Positions 33,616 through 42,687 of a DNA stretch of 64,000 nt are shown here, in pieces. The stretch is from the NCBI GenBank assembly GCA_021802765.1, contig JAJZRI010000001.1:62001-126000 (forward strand), given 5' to 3'. Positions within the stretch are counted from its first letter, which is position 1; every line of letters starts with the position of its first letter. A program made the translations under genes and the position numbers. The DNA comes from Microcaldota archaeon. GTDB lineage: Archaea > Micrarchaeota > Micrarchaeia > Micrarchaeales > CABMGC01. The notes under the pieces are model-generated. The model worked only from the letters and a program-made list of their open reading frames with translations, ran no database searches and had not been told where the DNA came from.

Positions 33616-34416
33616 ATGATAAAATCAGAGATGGTAAAGTATAGGACCGAAGATGACGAGATAACAGGATATCTTGCGCAGCCTGAAGATGGCGGAAAGC
33701 ATCCAGGAGTAGTTCTGATACATGAAATATTCGGTCTGGACGAACATACAAAGGATGTTGCAGGGCGGCTTGCGGCAGAAGGTTACGTTGTTCTTGCGCC
33801 GCATCTATTCTCAAGCAGAAGGCTCTCGAAAGTGCTCACAATAGAAGGGATATCAGAGACGATGAAATTCATGATGTCATTGCCCATAGAAAAGCAGAGG
33901 GACGAGAATTACAGGAATGCGGAATTGCAGAAGATGGATGGCCGCAAGAGGGAAATGATATCCGACGTTTACGAGACCCTTTTCGTAAATAGGCCAGTTG
34001 ACCTCCTGACAGGATACCTCTCTTCTGGAGTTGATTATCTAAGCAACCTGGAGAACGCAAGCGGAAAGATAGGCAGTGTTGGATTCTGCTTCGGAGGCGG
34101 AATGTCGATAAACCTGGGCTGCACCGGAAAGACCGATGCGTCAGTAATATTCTACGGGGATAATCCAGATCCAATTGACAAGATCAAGGACGTGAAGGGT
34201 GCAGTCATGGGGCTCTATGGTGGCGAAGACACTAGAATAAATTCCAAGATAGACGAGCTCGTTAAGGCACTTGCTACACACAAGAAGAGCTTCACGATAA
34301 AGATGTACCCTGGGGCGCACCATGCATTTTTCAACGACACAAGGCCGCACTATAACGATGCCGCGGCAAAAGACGCATGGCATATGCTTCTTGACTTCTT
34401 TGACCATAACCTCTAA
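33616..34416 (+). CDS. Dienelactone hydrolase family protein
   Basis: A 266-residue alpha/beta hydrolase. Nucleophile Cys lies in VGFCFGGGMS, the acid is in YGGEDTRI (Asp), and the histidine in GAHHAFFND; HEIFGLDEHTKDVAGRLAAEGY is the usual N-terminal block. A ~45-residue insertion (about 85-125) lies before the nucleophile. Substrate unknown; dienelactone itself is only a family name. It follows the P-type ATPase by 14 bp. Confidence 0.85.
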   Translation: MIKSEMVKYRTEDDEITGYLAQPEDGGKHPGVVLIHEIFGLDEHTKDVAGRLAAEGYVVLAPHLFSSRRLSKVLTIEGISETMKFMMSLPIEKQRDENYRNAELQKMDGRKREMISDVYETLFVNRPVDLLTGYLSSGVDYLSNLENASGKIGSVGFCFGGGMSINLGCTGKTDASVIFYGDNPDPIDKIKDVKGAVMGLYGGEDTRINSKIDELVKALATHKKSFTIKMYPGAHHAFFNDTRPHYNDAAAKDAWHMLLDFFDHNL

Positions 34417-34431
34417 GGAGCAAGGACCATA

Positions 34432-34914
34432 TTACATGTTGAGAAGCAGGATTGAGAAATTCAAATAGGCCGCAAAACACACCCAGAGGAGATATGGAAT
34501 CATAAGCATAGCGGCTTTTTTCGATATCTTGCTGAAACTTATTATAGTGACAGATATTGCAACTAGCAGGAATGAGATCTCTACTAGTCCGTAAAACGGG
34601 GATTTCAGATAGAAGAACGCAAAAGACCAAAGAAGATTAAGTAGAAGCTGGAGCCCATAAAGATTCATTGATGTGCTTCTTTCCCTTAATCCCTTCTTTG
34701 AGTTCCAGACAAGATAGAACGCACTTCCCATAAGGAAAAATAGGACGGTCCAGATCATGCCTATAACATAACCTGGAGGGGTGAGTGAAGGTTTTGCGAG
34801 AGTCGGGTACCATGACTGCAGGGATGACCAGGTTAATGCCGACCCAAGCACTCCTCCCACCAATTCGGTGGCGGCAACCGAAATTACAAATCTCTTTAGA
34901 TTCGTACCAGACAC
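34432..34914 (-). CDS. TspO/MBR family membrane protein
   Basis: A 160-residue protein with five membrane helices. SLQSWYPTLAKPSLTPPGYVIGMIWTVLFFLMGSAFYLVWN contains the conserved W-Y-L-K-P-PP-W pattern of TspO, and NLLWSFAFFYLKSP follows. Binds porphyrins or cholesterol-like ligands in other organisms. Starts at GTG 34914, with a TATA-like AATATTTAATATAC (34930-34946) upstream, so probably leaderless. Confidence 0.87.
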   Translation of the reverse strand: MSGTNLKRFVISVAATELVGGVLGSALTWSSLQSWYPTLAKPSLTPPGYVIGMIWTVLFFLMGSAFYLVWNSKKGLRERSTSMNLYGLQLLLNLLWSFAFFYLKSPFYGLVEISFLLVAISVTIISFSKISKKAAMLMIPYLLWVCFAAYLNFSILLLNM

Positions 34915-34950
34915 CGAATAACGCTTCTTATTAAGTATATTAAATATTTG

Positions 34951-35024
34951 CGGTTGTCAAGGCTGCGCATGTCCAGAGGCCCATGCATGCAACCGTCAAG
35001 AGGATCTCAAGCTGCGTAGCTTGA
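34951..35024. ncRNA. Two hairpins between kbl and tspO, terminator or small RNA candidate
   Basis: A nested stem CGGTTG (34951-34956) / CAACCG (34990-34995) encloses GCATG (34967-34971) / CATGC (34982-34986), followed by a perfect 7-bp stem TCAAGCT-GCGT-AGCTTGA (35007-35024). It lies 15 bp past the kbl stop, so it may terminate kbl transcription or be a short structured RNA. Confidence 0.4.
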
Positions 35025-35039
35025 TCTTAACTGCAACTT

Positions 35040-36230
35040 TCACTTTACAAGAGAGAGCTCCTTGCCTATCTTCTCTATCTTCTCGATGGCAAAGTCTAGA
35101 TCCTCCCTTGAATGATCGGCTGACATCATTGTCCTTATCCTTGCCTTGCCCTTTGCAACCATTGGGAATACTATTGGAAGCGCATAGACGCCCTCTTCAA
35201 ATAGCCTCCTGCTCATCTGCGCGGCCTTCTCTTCATCATAGGTCATTATAGGAATTATGGGCGTTTCGCTTGCGCCTGTGTCGAAGCCAAGCTCCTTGAG
35301 CCTCTTCTTGAAGCTCTTGGTGTTCCTCCAGAGCTTCTTCACGAGCTTGTCGCTCCTATCAAGAAGTTCCAGCGAAGCTATGCTCGCCGCAACAGTAGCC
35401 GGAGGGTGTGACCCTGTCAGCAGCCATGTCCTTGACTTGTTGAGCAGGTACTTCTTCAGGGTGCTTGTGCCGGCTATGTAGCCGCCCATTGTCCCGAAGC
35501 CCTTTGAGAAAGTGCCCATGTCCATGTCGACGCGGCCTTCGAGCTTGAAGTGATTTGTTATGCCGCGTCCGTTCTCCCCGAGTACGCCGTCCCCGTGAGC
35601 ATCGTCGACATATGTGCATGCACCGTACTGCTCGGCGAGTTCGACTATCCTGTCAAGCGGCGCTATGTCGCCGTCCATTGAGAAGACGCCGTCGGTTATG
35701 ACCAGCACCCTCTTGGGATTCTTGGTCTTGGCCTCCTTGAGCCTTGCCTCAAGCTCGCCCATGTCCTTGTGCTTGTATATCGTGCGCTCTCCCTTTGTGA
35801 GCCTTACGCCGTCTATTATCGACCCGTGATTGAGCTCGTCTGATATTATTATGTCGCCTTCCCTGACAAGCGCAGGTATCGCGCCGCTGTTTGCCGTGAA
35901 CCCGGAATTGTAGTATATAGCATCCTCTGTGCCCTTGAACTTGGCTATTGTCTCTTCGAGCTTGATATGAAGGTCCATTGTTCCTGCGATTGGCCTTACG
36001 CTTCCAGAACCGGCGCCGTATTTCTTTATGGCATCTATCGCTGCCTTCTTTAGTATCCTGCTGTTTGATAACCCGAGGTAATTGTTCGAGCATAGCACCA
36101 CCATCTCTCTTCCTTCTATCATAGTTCTTGCTCCGGAAGGCCCTTCAAGAGTCCTTGGATTCCACAAAAGGTTCTTGCCCTGCATCTCCTCAAGCTCTGC
36201 CTTTAGGTCGTTTTGAAGCTGGTTGTTCAT
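35040..36230 (-). CDS. kbl: Glycine C-acetyltransferase (2-amino-3-ketobutyrate CoA ligase)
   Basis: A 396-residue PLP enzyme that cleaves 2-amino-3-oxobutyrate with CoA to glycine and acetyl-CoA. SNNYLGLSNSR, YVDDAHGDGVLGENGRG and the PLP lysine in GTFSKGFGTMGGYIAG are present, as is RTMMSADHSREDLDFA near the end. The related AONS enzymes share this fold, but the divergent neighbour is threonine dehydrogenase, so KBL is favoured. Confidence 0.9.
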   Translation of the reverse strand: MNNQLQNDLKAELEEMQGKNLLWNPRTLEGPSGARTMIEGREMVVLCSNNYLGLSNSRILKKAAIDAIKKYGAGSGSVRPIAGTMDLHIKLEETIAKFKGTEDAIYYNSGFTANSGAIPALVREGDIIISDELNHGSIIDGVRLTKGERTIYKHKDMGELEARLKEAKTKNPKRVLVITDGVFSMDGDIAPLDRIVELAEQYGACTYVDDAHGDGVLGENGRGITNHFKLEGRVDMDMGTFSKGFGTMGGYIAGTSTLKKYLLNKSRTWLLTGSHPPATVAASIASLELLDRSDKLVKKLWRNTKSFKKRLKELGFDTGASETPIIPIMTYDEEKAAQMSRRLFEEGVYALPIVFPMVAKGKARIRTMMSADHSREDLDFAIEKIEKIGKELSLVK

Positions 36231-36306
36231 GAATGCACCAGATATGAATTATTAGTAGGAATTAATAAATGGAAACAGTGACTACGTTCTTCGTCCATGA
36301 ACCTGG

Positions 36307-36329
36307 ATTCAATCATTAAATAATTGAAT
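36307..36329. promoter_or_regulatory. Inverted repeat upstream of tdh
   Basis: ATTCAAT-nine bases-ATTGAAT is a perfect 7-bp dyad directly upstream of the TATA-like AATTTAAATT (36328-36337) of tdh. It is placed to bind a regulator between the divergent kbl and tdh genes, possibly the Lrp-like protein at 37515. Confidence 0.35.
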
Positions 36330-36359
36330 TTAAATTCTTTGACAGCGCTTATCAACGAT

Positions 36360-37310
36360 ATGAAGATTTTGGTTACCGGTGCGGCTGGGCAGATAGGATC
36401 CGAGCTCGTGCCCGCGCTTAGGGAGATGCATGGAAGAGAGAATGTAGTGGCGCTCTATCATCACAATGTTCCTGCAGATAACGGCCTTCACGAAGTCGGT
36501 GATGCAGGAGATGTCGAGTTGATAAAAAGGATAATCAAGGAGCATGACATATCAACAGTATACCATCTTGTGGGCGTATTATCGGCAAAGGGGGAGAAGG
36601 ATCCGGACCTTGCATACAAGGCGAATATGGGAACGCTAAAGAACATACTTGATATTGCAAGGGAGAGGAAGGATGCAGGCAGGCCAATACGCATATTCTG
36701 GCCGAGTTCCATTGCGGCATTTGGGCCCACAACGCCGCGCGATATGACTCCCCAGAGAACGGTTCTGGAGCCTGCGACCATGTACGGAATAACCAAGGTC
36801 GCAGGAGAGCTCATGGTCAACTACTACTTCAAGCGATATGGAATAGACATACGCAGCTTGAGATATCCTGGGATAATAAGCTGGAAGACCCCACCTGGAG
36901 GGGGGACTACGGACTATGCTGTGGAGATATTCTATGGGGCATTGAAGGAGAAGAAGTACACCTCATTTCTTAGGGAGGGAACATACCTGCCCATGATGTA
37001 CATGGATGATGCAATAAGGGCTACGATGGAGCTGATGGAGGCAAAACCTGAAAGGATAAGCGTAAGGACAAGCTATAATATAACTGCAGTGAGCTTTGAA
37101 CCTGCGGAGATGGCTCTCGAGATAAAGAAGCATATCCCTGAATTCGAGATCTCATTCAATCCGGATTTTAGGCAGAAGATAGCTGATTCGTGGCCGAAAT
37201 CCATAGATGACAGCCAGGCAAGAGAGGACTGGGGATGGAAGCAGAAGTTTGGGCTTAGCGAAATTGTAGGAGATATGTTAAGGAACCTCGGAAAGCAATT
37301 TGAAGCTTAA
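36360..37310 (+). CDS. tdh: L-threonine 3-dehydrogenase, SDR/epimerase type
   Basis: About 316 residues. Rossmann motif ILVTGAAGQIGSELVPAL, HLVGVLSAKGEKDP, WPSSIAAFG, and YGITKVAGELMVNYYFKRYGID with YxxxK. SLRYPGIISWKTPPGGGTTDYAVEIFY is characteristic of short-chain threonine dehydrogenases. It oxidises threonine to 2-amino-3-oxobutyrate, the KBL substrate. ATG 36360 chosen; a TATA about 26 bp upstream makes it leaderless. Confidence 0.9.
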   Translation: MKILVTGAAGQIGSELVPALREMHGRENVVALYHHNVPADNGLHEVGDAGDVELIKRIIKEHDISTVYHLVGVLSAKGEKDPDLAYKANMGTLKNILDIARERKDAGRPIRIFWPSSIAAFGPTTPRDMTPQRTVLEPATMYGITKVAGELMVNYYFKRYGIDIRSLRYPGIISWKTPPGGGTTDYAVEIFYGALKEKKYTSFLREGTYLPMMYMDDAIRATMELMEAKPERISVRTSYNITAVSFEPAEMALEIKKHIPEFEISFNPDFRQKIADSWPKSIDDSQAREDWGWKQKFGLSEIVGDMLRNLGKQFEA

Positions 37311-37335
37311 CTTTTCATTAAGGAGTTGGGGTGTG

Positions 37336-37419
37336 GGGGCAAGAATACGCACAGATTGCCGCACGGGTTGGGATGGGTATTGTGCAGACAAAGAATAGAA
37401 AGCGCTATATCCTTGCCCC
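37336..37419 (+). ncRNA. Candidate structured RNA
   Basis: GGGGCAAG (37336-37343) pairs exactly with CTTGCCCC (37412-37419) and encloses 68 bases, including a second stem GCACA/TGTGC. The stretch lies in the 204-bp gap between two convergent genes and is not protein-coding. Strand is uncertain and no known RNA family was recognised. Confidence 0.35.
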
Positions 37420-37514
37420 ATAATACTTCTGATTTTTCTCGTTTATATATGTTATTTCTTTTTGAATTTTATTTGTAATATTTTCGGATTTTTAATTATT
37501 TGCCGTCTGATGCA

Positions 37515-38543
37515 CTACTTCCAGATAAATCGGTAGTTTGACGCTGCATCAAGGTTCCTTAGGGGCAGGAGACCCTTGAGCGGCTTTATTATGAAGGCGT
37601 GCTTCTCGCTTACCTGTTCGCGCCTAAGCAGCGCCTTGTGCCAATTTATGCCCTTGTCAAGTATGGCCTTGCGGCTATTTCCGAAAACAAGTCCGAAGGA
37701 TCTATAGCTGCCGCTTAGCGGAGCTATCATCTGAAAGTCGTTGAATGCAGGAGCATCTTCACTCTCTTTCATGTAATGAGCCCTCATCTGCGGGAAGGCG
37801 CTGGTGGTGGTTCCCTTGTAGAACTTATACCTCAAGAAGTAGGGCATGAGATGGCCGTAGCCAGGGTTTTGTACGGCAATGGTGAATCTTCGTATTATGC
37901 CCTTCTTCATAAGCCTAAAAAGTCTGTATCTTACGGTGTCCTCGTTTATCCCCATCTGCTCTGCCATCTCCCTGTAGCCCAGGCGGCAGTTCTTATTGAG
38001 CAGCCGCAACATTGTCTTGTCGTACTTGTCCGTCTTGATCTCAGCTCTTATGAAGTCCACGAACGAGTCATTTAGCGGGACAAACCCAAGCTGTGGGAAG
38101 ACAAACTCCGACGGCCTAAGATCTGGTGTATAATCTGAAAGGTTGGCTGCAAGATCAGTCTCCCAGAGGGTGTAGTTGATAGGGGTATCCGTGGCAGCGA
38201 ATATCACAAGATCAAAGTCGCCTTTCGTGAGATACACGTCATGAGCATATATGTCATCCTTGAAGAGAGATTCAAGGAACGACTCTTCAGGCATGCGATC
38301 GAACTTTACCGTGAGTATGTGCCTATCAGAAAGACCGAGCCGATCCATGTCCACTTCAAGCGTAAATTTAATACCGAGGCGTTCGGTAAGCCTTTCTAGC
38401 ACCCGTGTAGCGGTAACTGAAGAGCAGTTTGCACTCTTGGCAAGGTGAGTTAGGCTCGCTCGCGCGTCGATGCTCAGCTCTCTGAGAAGTATCTTTTCGC
38501 GGCTGCTAAGCATTTGCCTTAAGCCTTCTGGCCCATCCTCCAT
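37515..38543 (-). CDS. Lrp/AsnC-like transcription factor with two winged helices
   Basis: A 342-residue protein. HTH 1 is at ~residues 23-52 (SIDARASLTHLAKSANCSSVTATRVLERL); HTH 2 is at ~175-210 (LLNKNCRLGYREMAEQMGINEDTVRYRLFRLMKKGIIRRF). Each is followed by a RAM-like domain. A homologous protein with the same two-HTH layout and a related end (LLPLRNLDAASNYRFIW) is at 50175-51218. Position next to tdh/kbl suggests control of threonine catabolism, which is inference. ATG 38543 appears leaderless. Confidence 0.78.
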   Translation of the reverse strand: MEDGPEGLRQMLSSREKILLRELSIDARASLTHLAKSANCSSVTATRVLERLTERLGIKFTLEVDMDRLGLSDRHILTVKFDRMPEESFLESLFKDDIYAHDVYLTKGDFDLVIFAATDTPINYTLWETDLAANLSDYTPDLRPSEFVFPQLGFVPLNDSFVDFIRAEIKTDKYDKTMLRLLNKNCRLGYREMAEQMGINEDTVRYRLFRLMKKGIIRRFTIAVQNPGYGHLMPYFLRYKFYKGTTTSAFPQMRAHYMKESEDAPAFNDFQMIAPLSGSYRSFGLVFGNSRKAILDKGINWHKALLRREQVSEKHAFIIKPLKGLLPLRNLDAASNYRFIWK

Positions 38544-38656
38544 GGATTAGTATCTGCAGCCAAGGTATATTAACCCGATATTAGAAATCCGAAAATTATG
38601 TAAATAAATTAAGGCATTTATACTCTGTTTAAATATGTCGGCTACGAAGTAGAATC

Positions 38657-39898
38657 ATGAAAATGGCGTATAGGGGATATGCTGCGCTTGCAATTGTGGT
38701 GCTAGAGGTATCCTTATGGTCCATATTTCTGCAGATAGGTGGAAGCAGCATAGGCATACTGCAGGAGCTCTTCTATGGATTCCTTGTCGGGTCCGTAGTG
38801 TCGGTAGCGATAAGCCTGGGTAGAGACGGGGGAAAAGGAATTGGATCCATAACAAGCAGGCCAAGCATATTTGGAATAATGATACTTGCCGGACTCCTCA
38901 ATGACGTCCTTACGCAGCTTTTTCTTGGCATGGGCACATTAGGCACGAACCCGTCGATAGGCGCAATAGTCTTTAGGAGCTGGGTGATAATGGTCGCGAT
39001 ACTCACCCCTATAGTGCTGAAAAAGAAGGTAAGTGCAAAACAGATGCTTGCGACGCTTATAGGATTTGCAGGCATATACATAATATTAAGCGGCGGCACC
39101 GCCATGACCTTTAACAGCGGTCAGTCATTCTACATAGGATTGCTTCTGGCGGCTGCAGTGTGCAGCACATTCTCAATACTGATAATGAATATGTATAACG
39201 TAGATACGGCAGGGGCAGTAGCGATATTTAATGTTGCCTCGTTTGCAGCAATATCTGCAATAGTGCTTGTTACACATACCAGCATAGCAATAGCATTCAC
39301 GCCGAAGGTTGTGGCGTCAATACTATTTCTAGGAGCAGTAGCTTATGGGATTGGAACAATGCTATATTATTACGCCGTGAAGATGCTTGGTCCGCTAATA
39401 ACTGGCAATTCGATACTCGCAGTGCCCTTTCTCACAATTGCATTCTCATTTGTAATGATAGGCACTCCAATAAAGCCATATTATTTAATTGCAGCGCTGC
39501 TTGCAGCTGCCGGTATTGTGATGCAGCGCAAATATTCCTCAGTTAGTGAAAGGGTATCTTTCGACAAGGCAAGATCGCCTAAGATATTTGATGTTACTGG
39601 CGCATTTTCAGCAAATAAAGGGGAGGTTGGCAGGAAAATATCAAATGGCGAAAAGGCATTGGCAATGATAATTGGCAATAACGAATTTGAAGAAGGCATA
39701 CATTCGCAGATATTCGAAAAAAGGAGATGTATTGCATTTACCAATGTAGAGCCGCACGCATGCGTTAATCCTGAAGAGATAGAGTTTGTGAATGGGGCGC
39801 TTAAGTTAAATGAGAATGGAGTCGTATTGATAGGAATTGGCAATCCGTCGGAACTGGAGGGCTCTTTTAAGGAGTTTGGCGCGGCAGATAGAATTTAA
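38657..39898 (+). CDS. EamA/DMT transporter with extra C-terminal domain
   Basis: A 413-residue protein: ten membrane helices to ~residue 292, like the EamA transporter at 10916, then a ~120-residue hydrophilic domain beginning about SSVSERVSFDKARS and ending GIGNPSELEGSFKEFGAADRI. That domain is not part of the usual DMT fold and I do not recognise it. A TATA-like TTTAAATATG (38628-38637) sits 25 bp before ATG 38657, so the transcript looks leaderless. Confidence 0.8.
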   Translation: MKMAYRGYAALAIVVLEVSLWSIFLQIGGSSIGILQELFYGFLVGSVVSVAISLGRDGGKGIGSITSRPSIFGIMILAGLLNDVLTQLFLGMGTLGTNPSIGAIVFRSWVIMVAILTPIVLKKKVSAKQMLATLIGFAGIYIILSGGTAMTFNSGQSFYIGLLLAAAVCSTFSILIMNMYNVDTAGAVAIFNVASFAAISAIVLVTHTSIAIAFTPKVVASILFLGAVAYGIGTMLYYYAVKMLGPLITGNSILAVPFLTIAFSFVMIGTPIKPYYLIAALLAAAGIVMQRKYSSVSERVSFDKARSPKIFDVTGAFSANKGEVGRKISNGEKALAMIIGNNEFEEGIHSQIFEKRRCIAFTNVEPHACVNPEEIEFVNGALKLNENGVVLIGIGNPSELEGSFKEFGAADRI

Positions 39899-39992
39899 TC
39901 ATTCATGCGATACGAATAAAGTTACGCTGCGCGAAGGTATATACGCACTGCTTTCCTAAGTTAATATAGCATATTTGCAAAAGATGTGCCTT

Positions 39993-41906
39993 ATGAAACG
40001 TCTTTGGGCGTATCTGGTACTTTTTGGAATTACTGAGATTATACTCAGTTGCACTATTGCGCAGGCAGCACCAATAACCATATCTAACCCTTTTCCACTC
40101 AGTCAAACAGTAGACAGGCTACAGCAGGTATCCATAACTGTAAGTTCAGTCGCCGGCGGAAAGTCGCCATACACGTACCAGTGGCTTGACACGGTACCTG
40201 GATCAGCTACCTTCTCCGATGCAACAATATGTGTAAATTCCCATTCACTTATGTGCTTCTTTAACACGAGCGAATCCACTGTGACAGGAAATTACAGGTT
40301 TAAGTTGCAAGTGACTGACAAGAAGGGTGCCGTTGCCAACTCTTTAGCTGCTAATGTTATAATTAATACGAAATTGATGGCTGGAAGCGTCACGCCACCT
40401 GCGGCGGGCATACTTCAGGGAGACAGCATTACGCTCCAGGCAAATCCGTCCGGAGGAACGCCACCATATGTTTACCAGTGGTACTCTGTAAAAAACACTA
40501 GTCCATGCGCCACAGCAGGAATTATTATTTCTGGCGCAGTACTGCCAACATATAATGCAGCTCCAACTAATTCCATTTATTATTGTTATAGGATTGCGGA
40601 TAGCGCGACCACGCCGGTTTACAATTACTCTGGGACAGTTCTGGTAACTGTAACTCCACGCATCTCAACAACTACGGTTTCCACAGTATCGACAACTTCT
40701 GCGGTGACATCAACAACCACAGAAACATCCACAACAACAGTCTCGACATCTCCGACAACATCAAGTTCAACCAGCCCGACTAGTTTGCCGACCACTGCAG
40801 TAACGACCTCGGCCAATACGACAACGACAATTAATGTAACCACTAGCATAAATGCAACTACTAGCATCAGTTCAACTACTAGCATAAATGCAACTACTAG
40901 CATAAATGCAACTACTAGCATAAATGCAACAACGACAACGGGTGGGGGCGGAGGTGGCGGGGTAGTTATAAGCGGAAGCGGAGGCAGTGGAGTTTTACCA
41001 CCTTATGGAGGACTTGTTGGTGCACCGGAATCCACATTTGAACTGTTTTCAAGGCCTAATGGATTCTACATTGCAAATGTTGTCGAGTATAACCACCTTA
41101 GCATAGATTTTGATGAAAAGACCTTTGACCTGATTGTGCATTCAGTAGGGCCAGAATATTCCAGCGTAACAATAGACAATACAGAATACAACCTATATCA
41201 AAATGTCCCGATAATCATAGGTCGCACAGCTTCGGACATCTATTATCTTGTTGTTGAGAATATGACATTTGCGCGTCCGCAAGGTACCCTAGAATTTAGC
41301 ATCTTCAAGCTTCCAAACGTTACTTTTAAGGCGAATACAACAGTGCTTTCATCACAGAGCCCAATGGCGAACGTGAAGGTGCCTAACAGTCACCCAATTC
41401 TACTAAATGCATTCGGCCTGGGAACTGTGCTTAACGTGAGATCTAGTGTTTCGTCAACTAATGCGACACTACAGATACAGAATATGACAGCCTACACGAA
41501 CCTTCCTGTCGCACCTTTTGGATATGTTAGAGGCATGACTCTAAACATTTCGGCCGTAAGCGCGGGCGCGGGTAACAAGCTATTAATGAATGTGACTTCG
41601 GAGTACGATTGCATTAATGGAAACAGTACCGCAATTCCGTTTGCGCTTTATAATAATTCATGGAATGAGATACTTCCATTTTCAGTTAATTCGACAAGCT
41701 GTGACATCACATATCCGTTGAAAGGAGAGGGAGTAGTGGCCCTGATGCAGCAGCAAACAACAGCTCCGCAAGGAGGTTCAGCCACAGTTACTACGCAGCC
41801 AACATCAGGCAGCCAATTGCAGGGCTATTATTATGCAATTGCAATTTTAATCGCATTTACAGGAGTGGTTCTATTGGCACTTAGGTGGCTTGAAGCCGCG
41901 TCTTGA
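39993..41906 (+). CDS. Large secreted surface protein with Ig-like domains and Thr/Ser linker
   Basis: About 637 residues. A signal peptide (KRLWAYLVLFGITEIILSCTIAQA, then APITIS), two Ig-like repeats with SPYTYQWLD and TPPYVYQWYS, and a Thr/Ser-rich linker (~residues 220-315) with STTTSINATT-type repeats. A Gly-rich hinge follows, then a beta-rich region with LSIDFDEKTFDLIVHS and a C-terminal membrane anchor (YYYAIAILIAFTGVVLLALRW). It is probably an S-layer or cell-surface glycoprotein with heavy O-glycosylation. Start ATG 39993 is 26 bp after a TATA-like TTAATATAGC. Confidence 0.78.
   Translation: MKRLWAYLVLFGITEIILSCTIAQAAPITISNPFPLSQTVDRLQQVSITVSSVAGGKSPYTYQWLDTVPGSATFSDATICVNSHSLMCFFNTSESTVTGNYRFKLQVTDKKGAVANSLAANVIINTKLMAGSVTPPAAGILQGDSITLQANPSGGTPPYVYQWYSVKNTSPCATAGIIISGAVLPTYNAAPTNSIYYCYRIADSATTPVYNYSGTVLVTVTPRISTTTVSTVSTTSAVTSTTTETSTTTVSTSPTTSSSTSPTSLPTTAVTTSANTTTTINVTTSINATTSISSTTSINATTSINATTSINATTTTGGGGGGGVVISGSGGSGVLPPYGGLVGAPESTFELFSRPNGFYIANVVEYNHLSIDFDEKTFDLIVHSVGPEYSSVTIDNTEYNLYQNVPIIIGRTASDIYYLVVENMTFARPQGTLEFSIFKLPNVTFKANTTVLSSQSPMANVKVPNSHPILLNAFGLGTVLNVRSSVSSTNATLQIQNMTAYTNLPVAPFGYVRGMTLNISAVSAGAGNKLLMNVTSEYDCINGNSTAIPFALYNNSWNEILPFSVNSTSCDITYPLKGEGVVALMQQQTTAPQGGSATVTTQPTSGSQLQGYYYAIAILIAFTGVVLLALRWLEAAS
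40842..40931 (+). repeat. 18-bp tandem repeat encoding the TSINAT linker
   Basis: Five units of ACTAGCATAAATGCAACT (second unit varied as ACTAGCATCAGTTCAACT) are joined head to tail. Each encodes TSINAT. Copy number may vary between strains and set linker length in the surface protein. Confidence 0.9.
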
Positions 41907-42053
41907 AGAACTATACTTGCCATGCTTTTCTTTGATAAGTGCCAAGGGATATGGATATTACTACTATTACTGCGATAGGGAGTCATTTGGCTGTTATTTC
42001 TAGTTTATGCCATCTTATGTGCTGAATTCTTATGGATGGTGATTCATTTACTT

Positions 42054-42674
42054 ATGATGACTATTGCAGATATGGATCTTGAAGGGGAGGAGCGCTTCGG
42101 CAGGATAACTTCGCACATTTATAATCTGCTTGCTTTGCTTGGAGGAAACCTTCTCTACGACTTCGCGGCCAGAGACATGCTTGAGAAAGAAGAGAATGGT
42201 AGAGAAATCACCATACTAGATGTTGGCACTGGACCTGGAATCCTGCCAGAGAAGCTTGCACGGATACAAAGTGGAGCAAGGATATACTGCGTGGATCCTT
42301 CGCAGACCATGGTCGAAATCGCAAGGAGAAGGTTAAGTAGATATGGTATAAAAGTTGGACTTGGCTACAGCCTTATGGTGCCCTTCAAGCGGAAGTTTGA
42401 TATTATATGCAGCACGATGTCCTTCCATCACTGGGCGCACAAGAAGGAGTCGCTGGAATACCTTTCTGGATTTCTGAAGAAGGATGGTAAGATCATGATA
42501 TACGAGATGAAGAAAGGAAAGGATCTGCCGCTGATAGGATTCCTACAAGCGCATAGGATGAACAGGGGTGAACTCGAATCGGTTGCTAGTGTCACAGGAC
42601 TTAGGATAGACTCAATAAAGGAGATCGGAGTATTCATCCGCGCCACTTACTCAGTCAAAAAAGTCAAATCCTAA
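42054..42674 (+). CDS. Class I SAM-dependent methyltransferase (UbiE/COQ5-like)
   Basis: About 206 residues. ITILDVGTGPGILPEKLAR is motif I, IYCVDPSQTMVEIARRRL motif II, and DIICSTMSFHHWAHKKESLEYLSGFLKKDGKIMIYEMK is the common UbiE-type acceptor region. Substrate unknown. The Shine-Dalgarno GGTGAT at 42038-42043 decides the start at ATG 42054 rather than at 42036. Confidence 0.82.
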   Translation: MMTIADMDLEGEERFGRITSHIYNLLALLGGNLLYDFAARDMLEKEENGREITILDVGTGPGILPEKLARIQSGARIYCVDPSQTMVEIARRRLSRYGIKVGLGYSLMVPFKRKFDIICSTMSFHHWAHKKESLEYLSGFLKKDGKIMIYEMKKGKDLPLIGFLQAHRMNRGELESVASVTGLRIDSIKEIGVFIRATYSVKKVKS

Positions 42675-42687
42675 AGACGTCTACAAT

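Noticed and set aside
40625-40921. Val-rich minus-strand ORF over the Thr-rich linker
   Set aside because: It is the shadow of the tandem Thr/Ser repeats on the other strand; composition is simply the reverse translation of the repeat.
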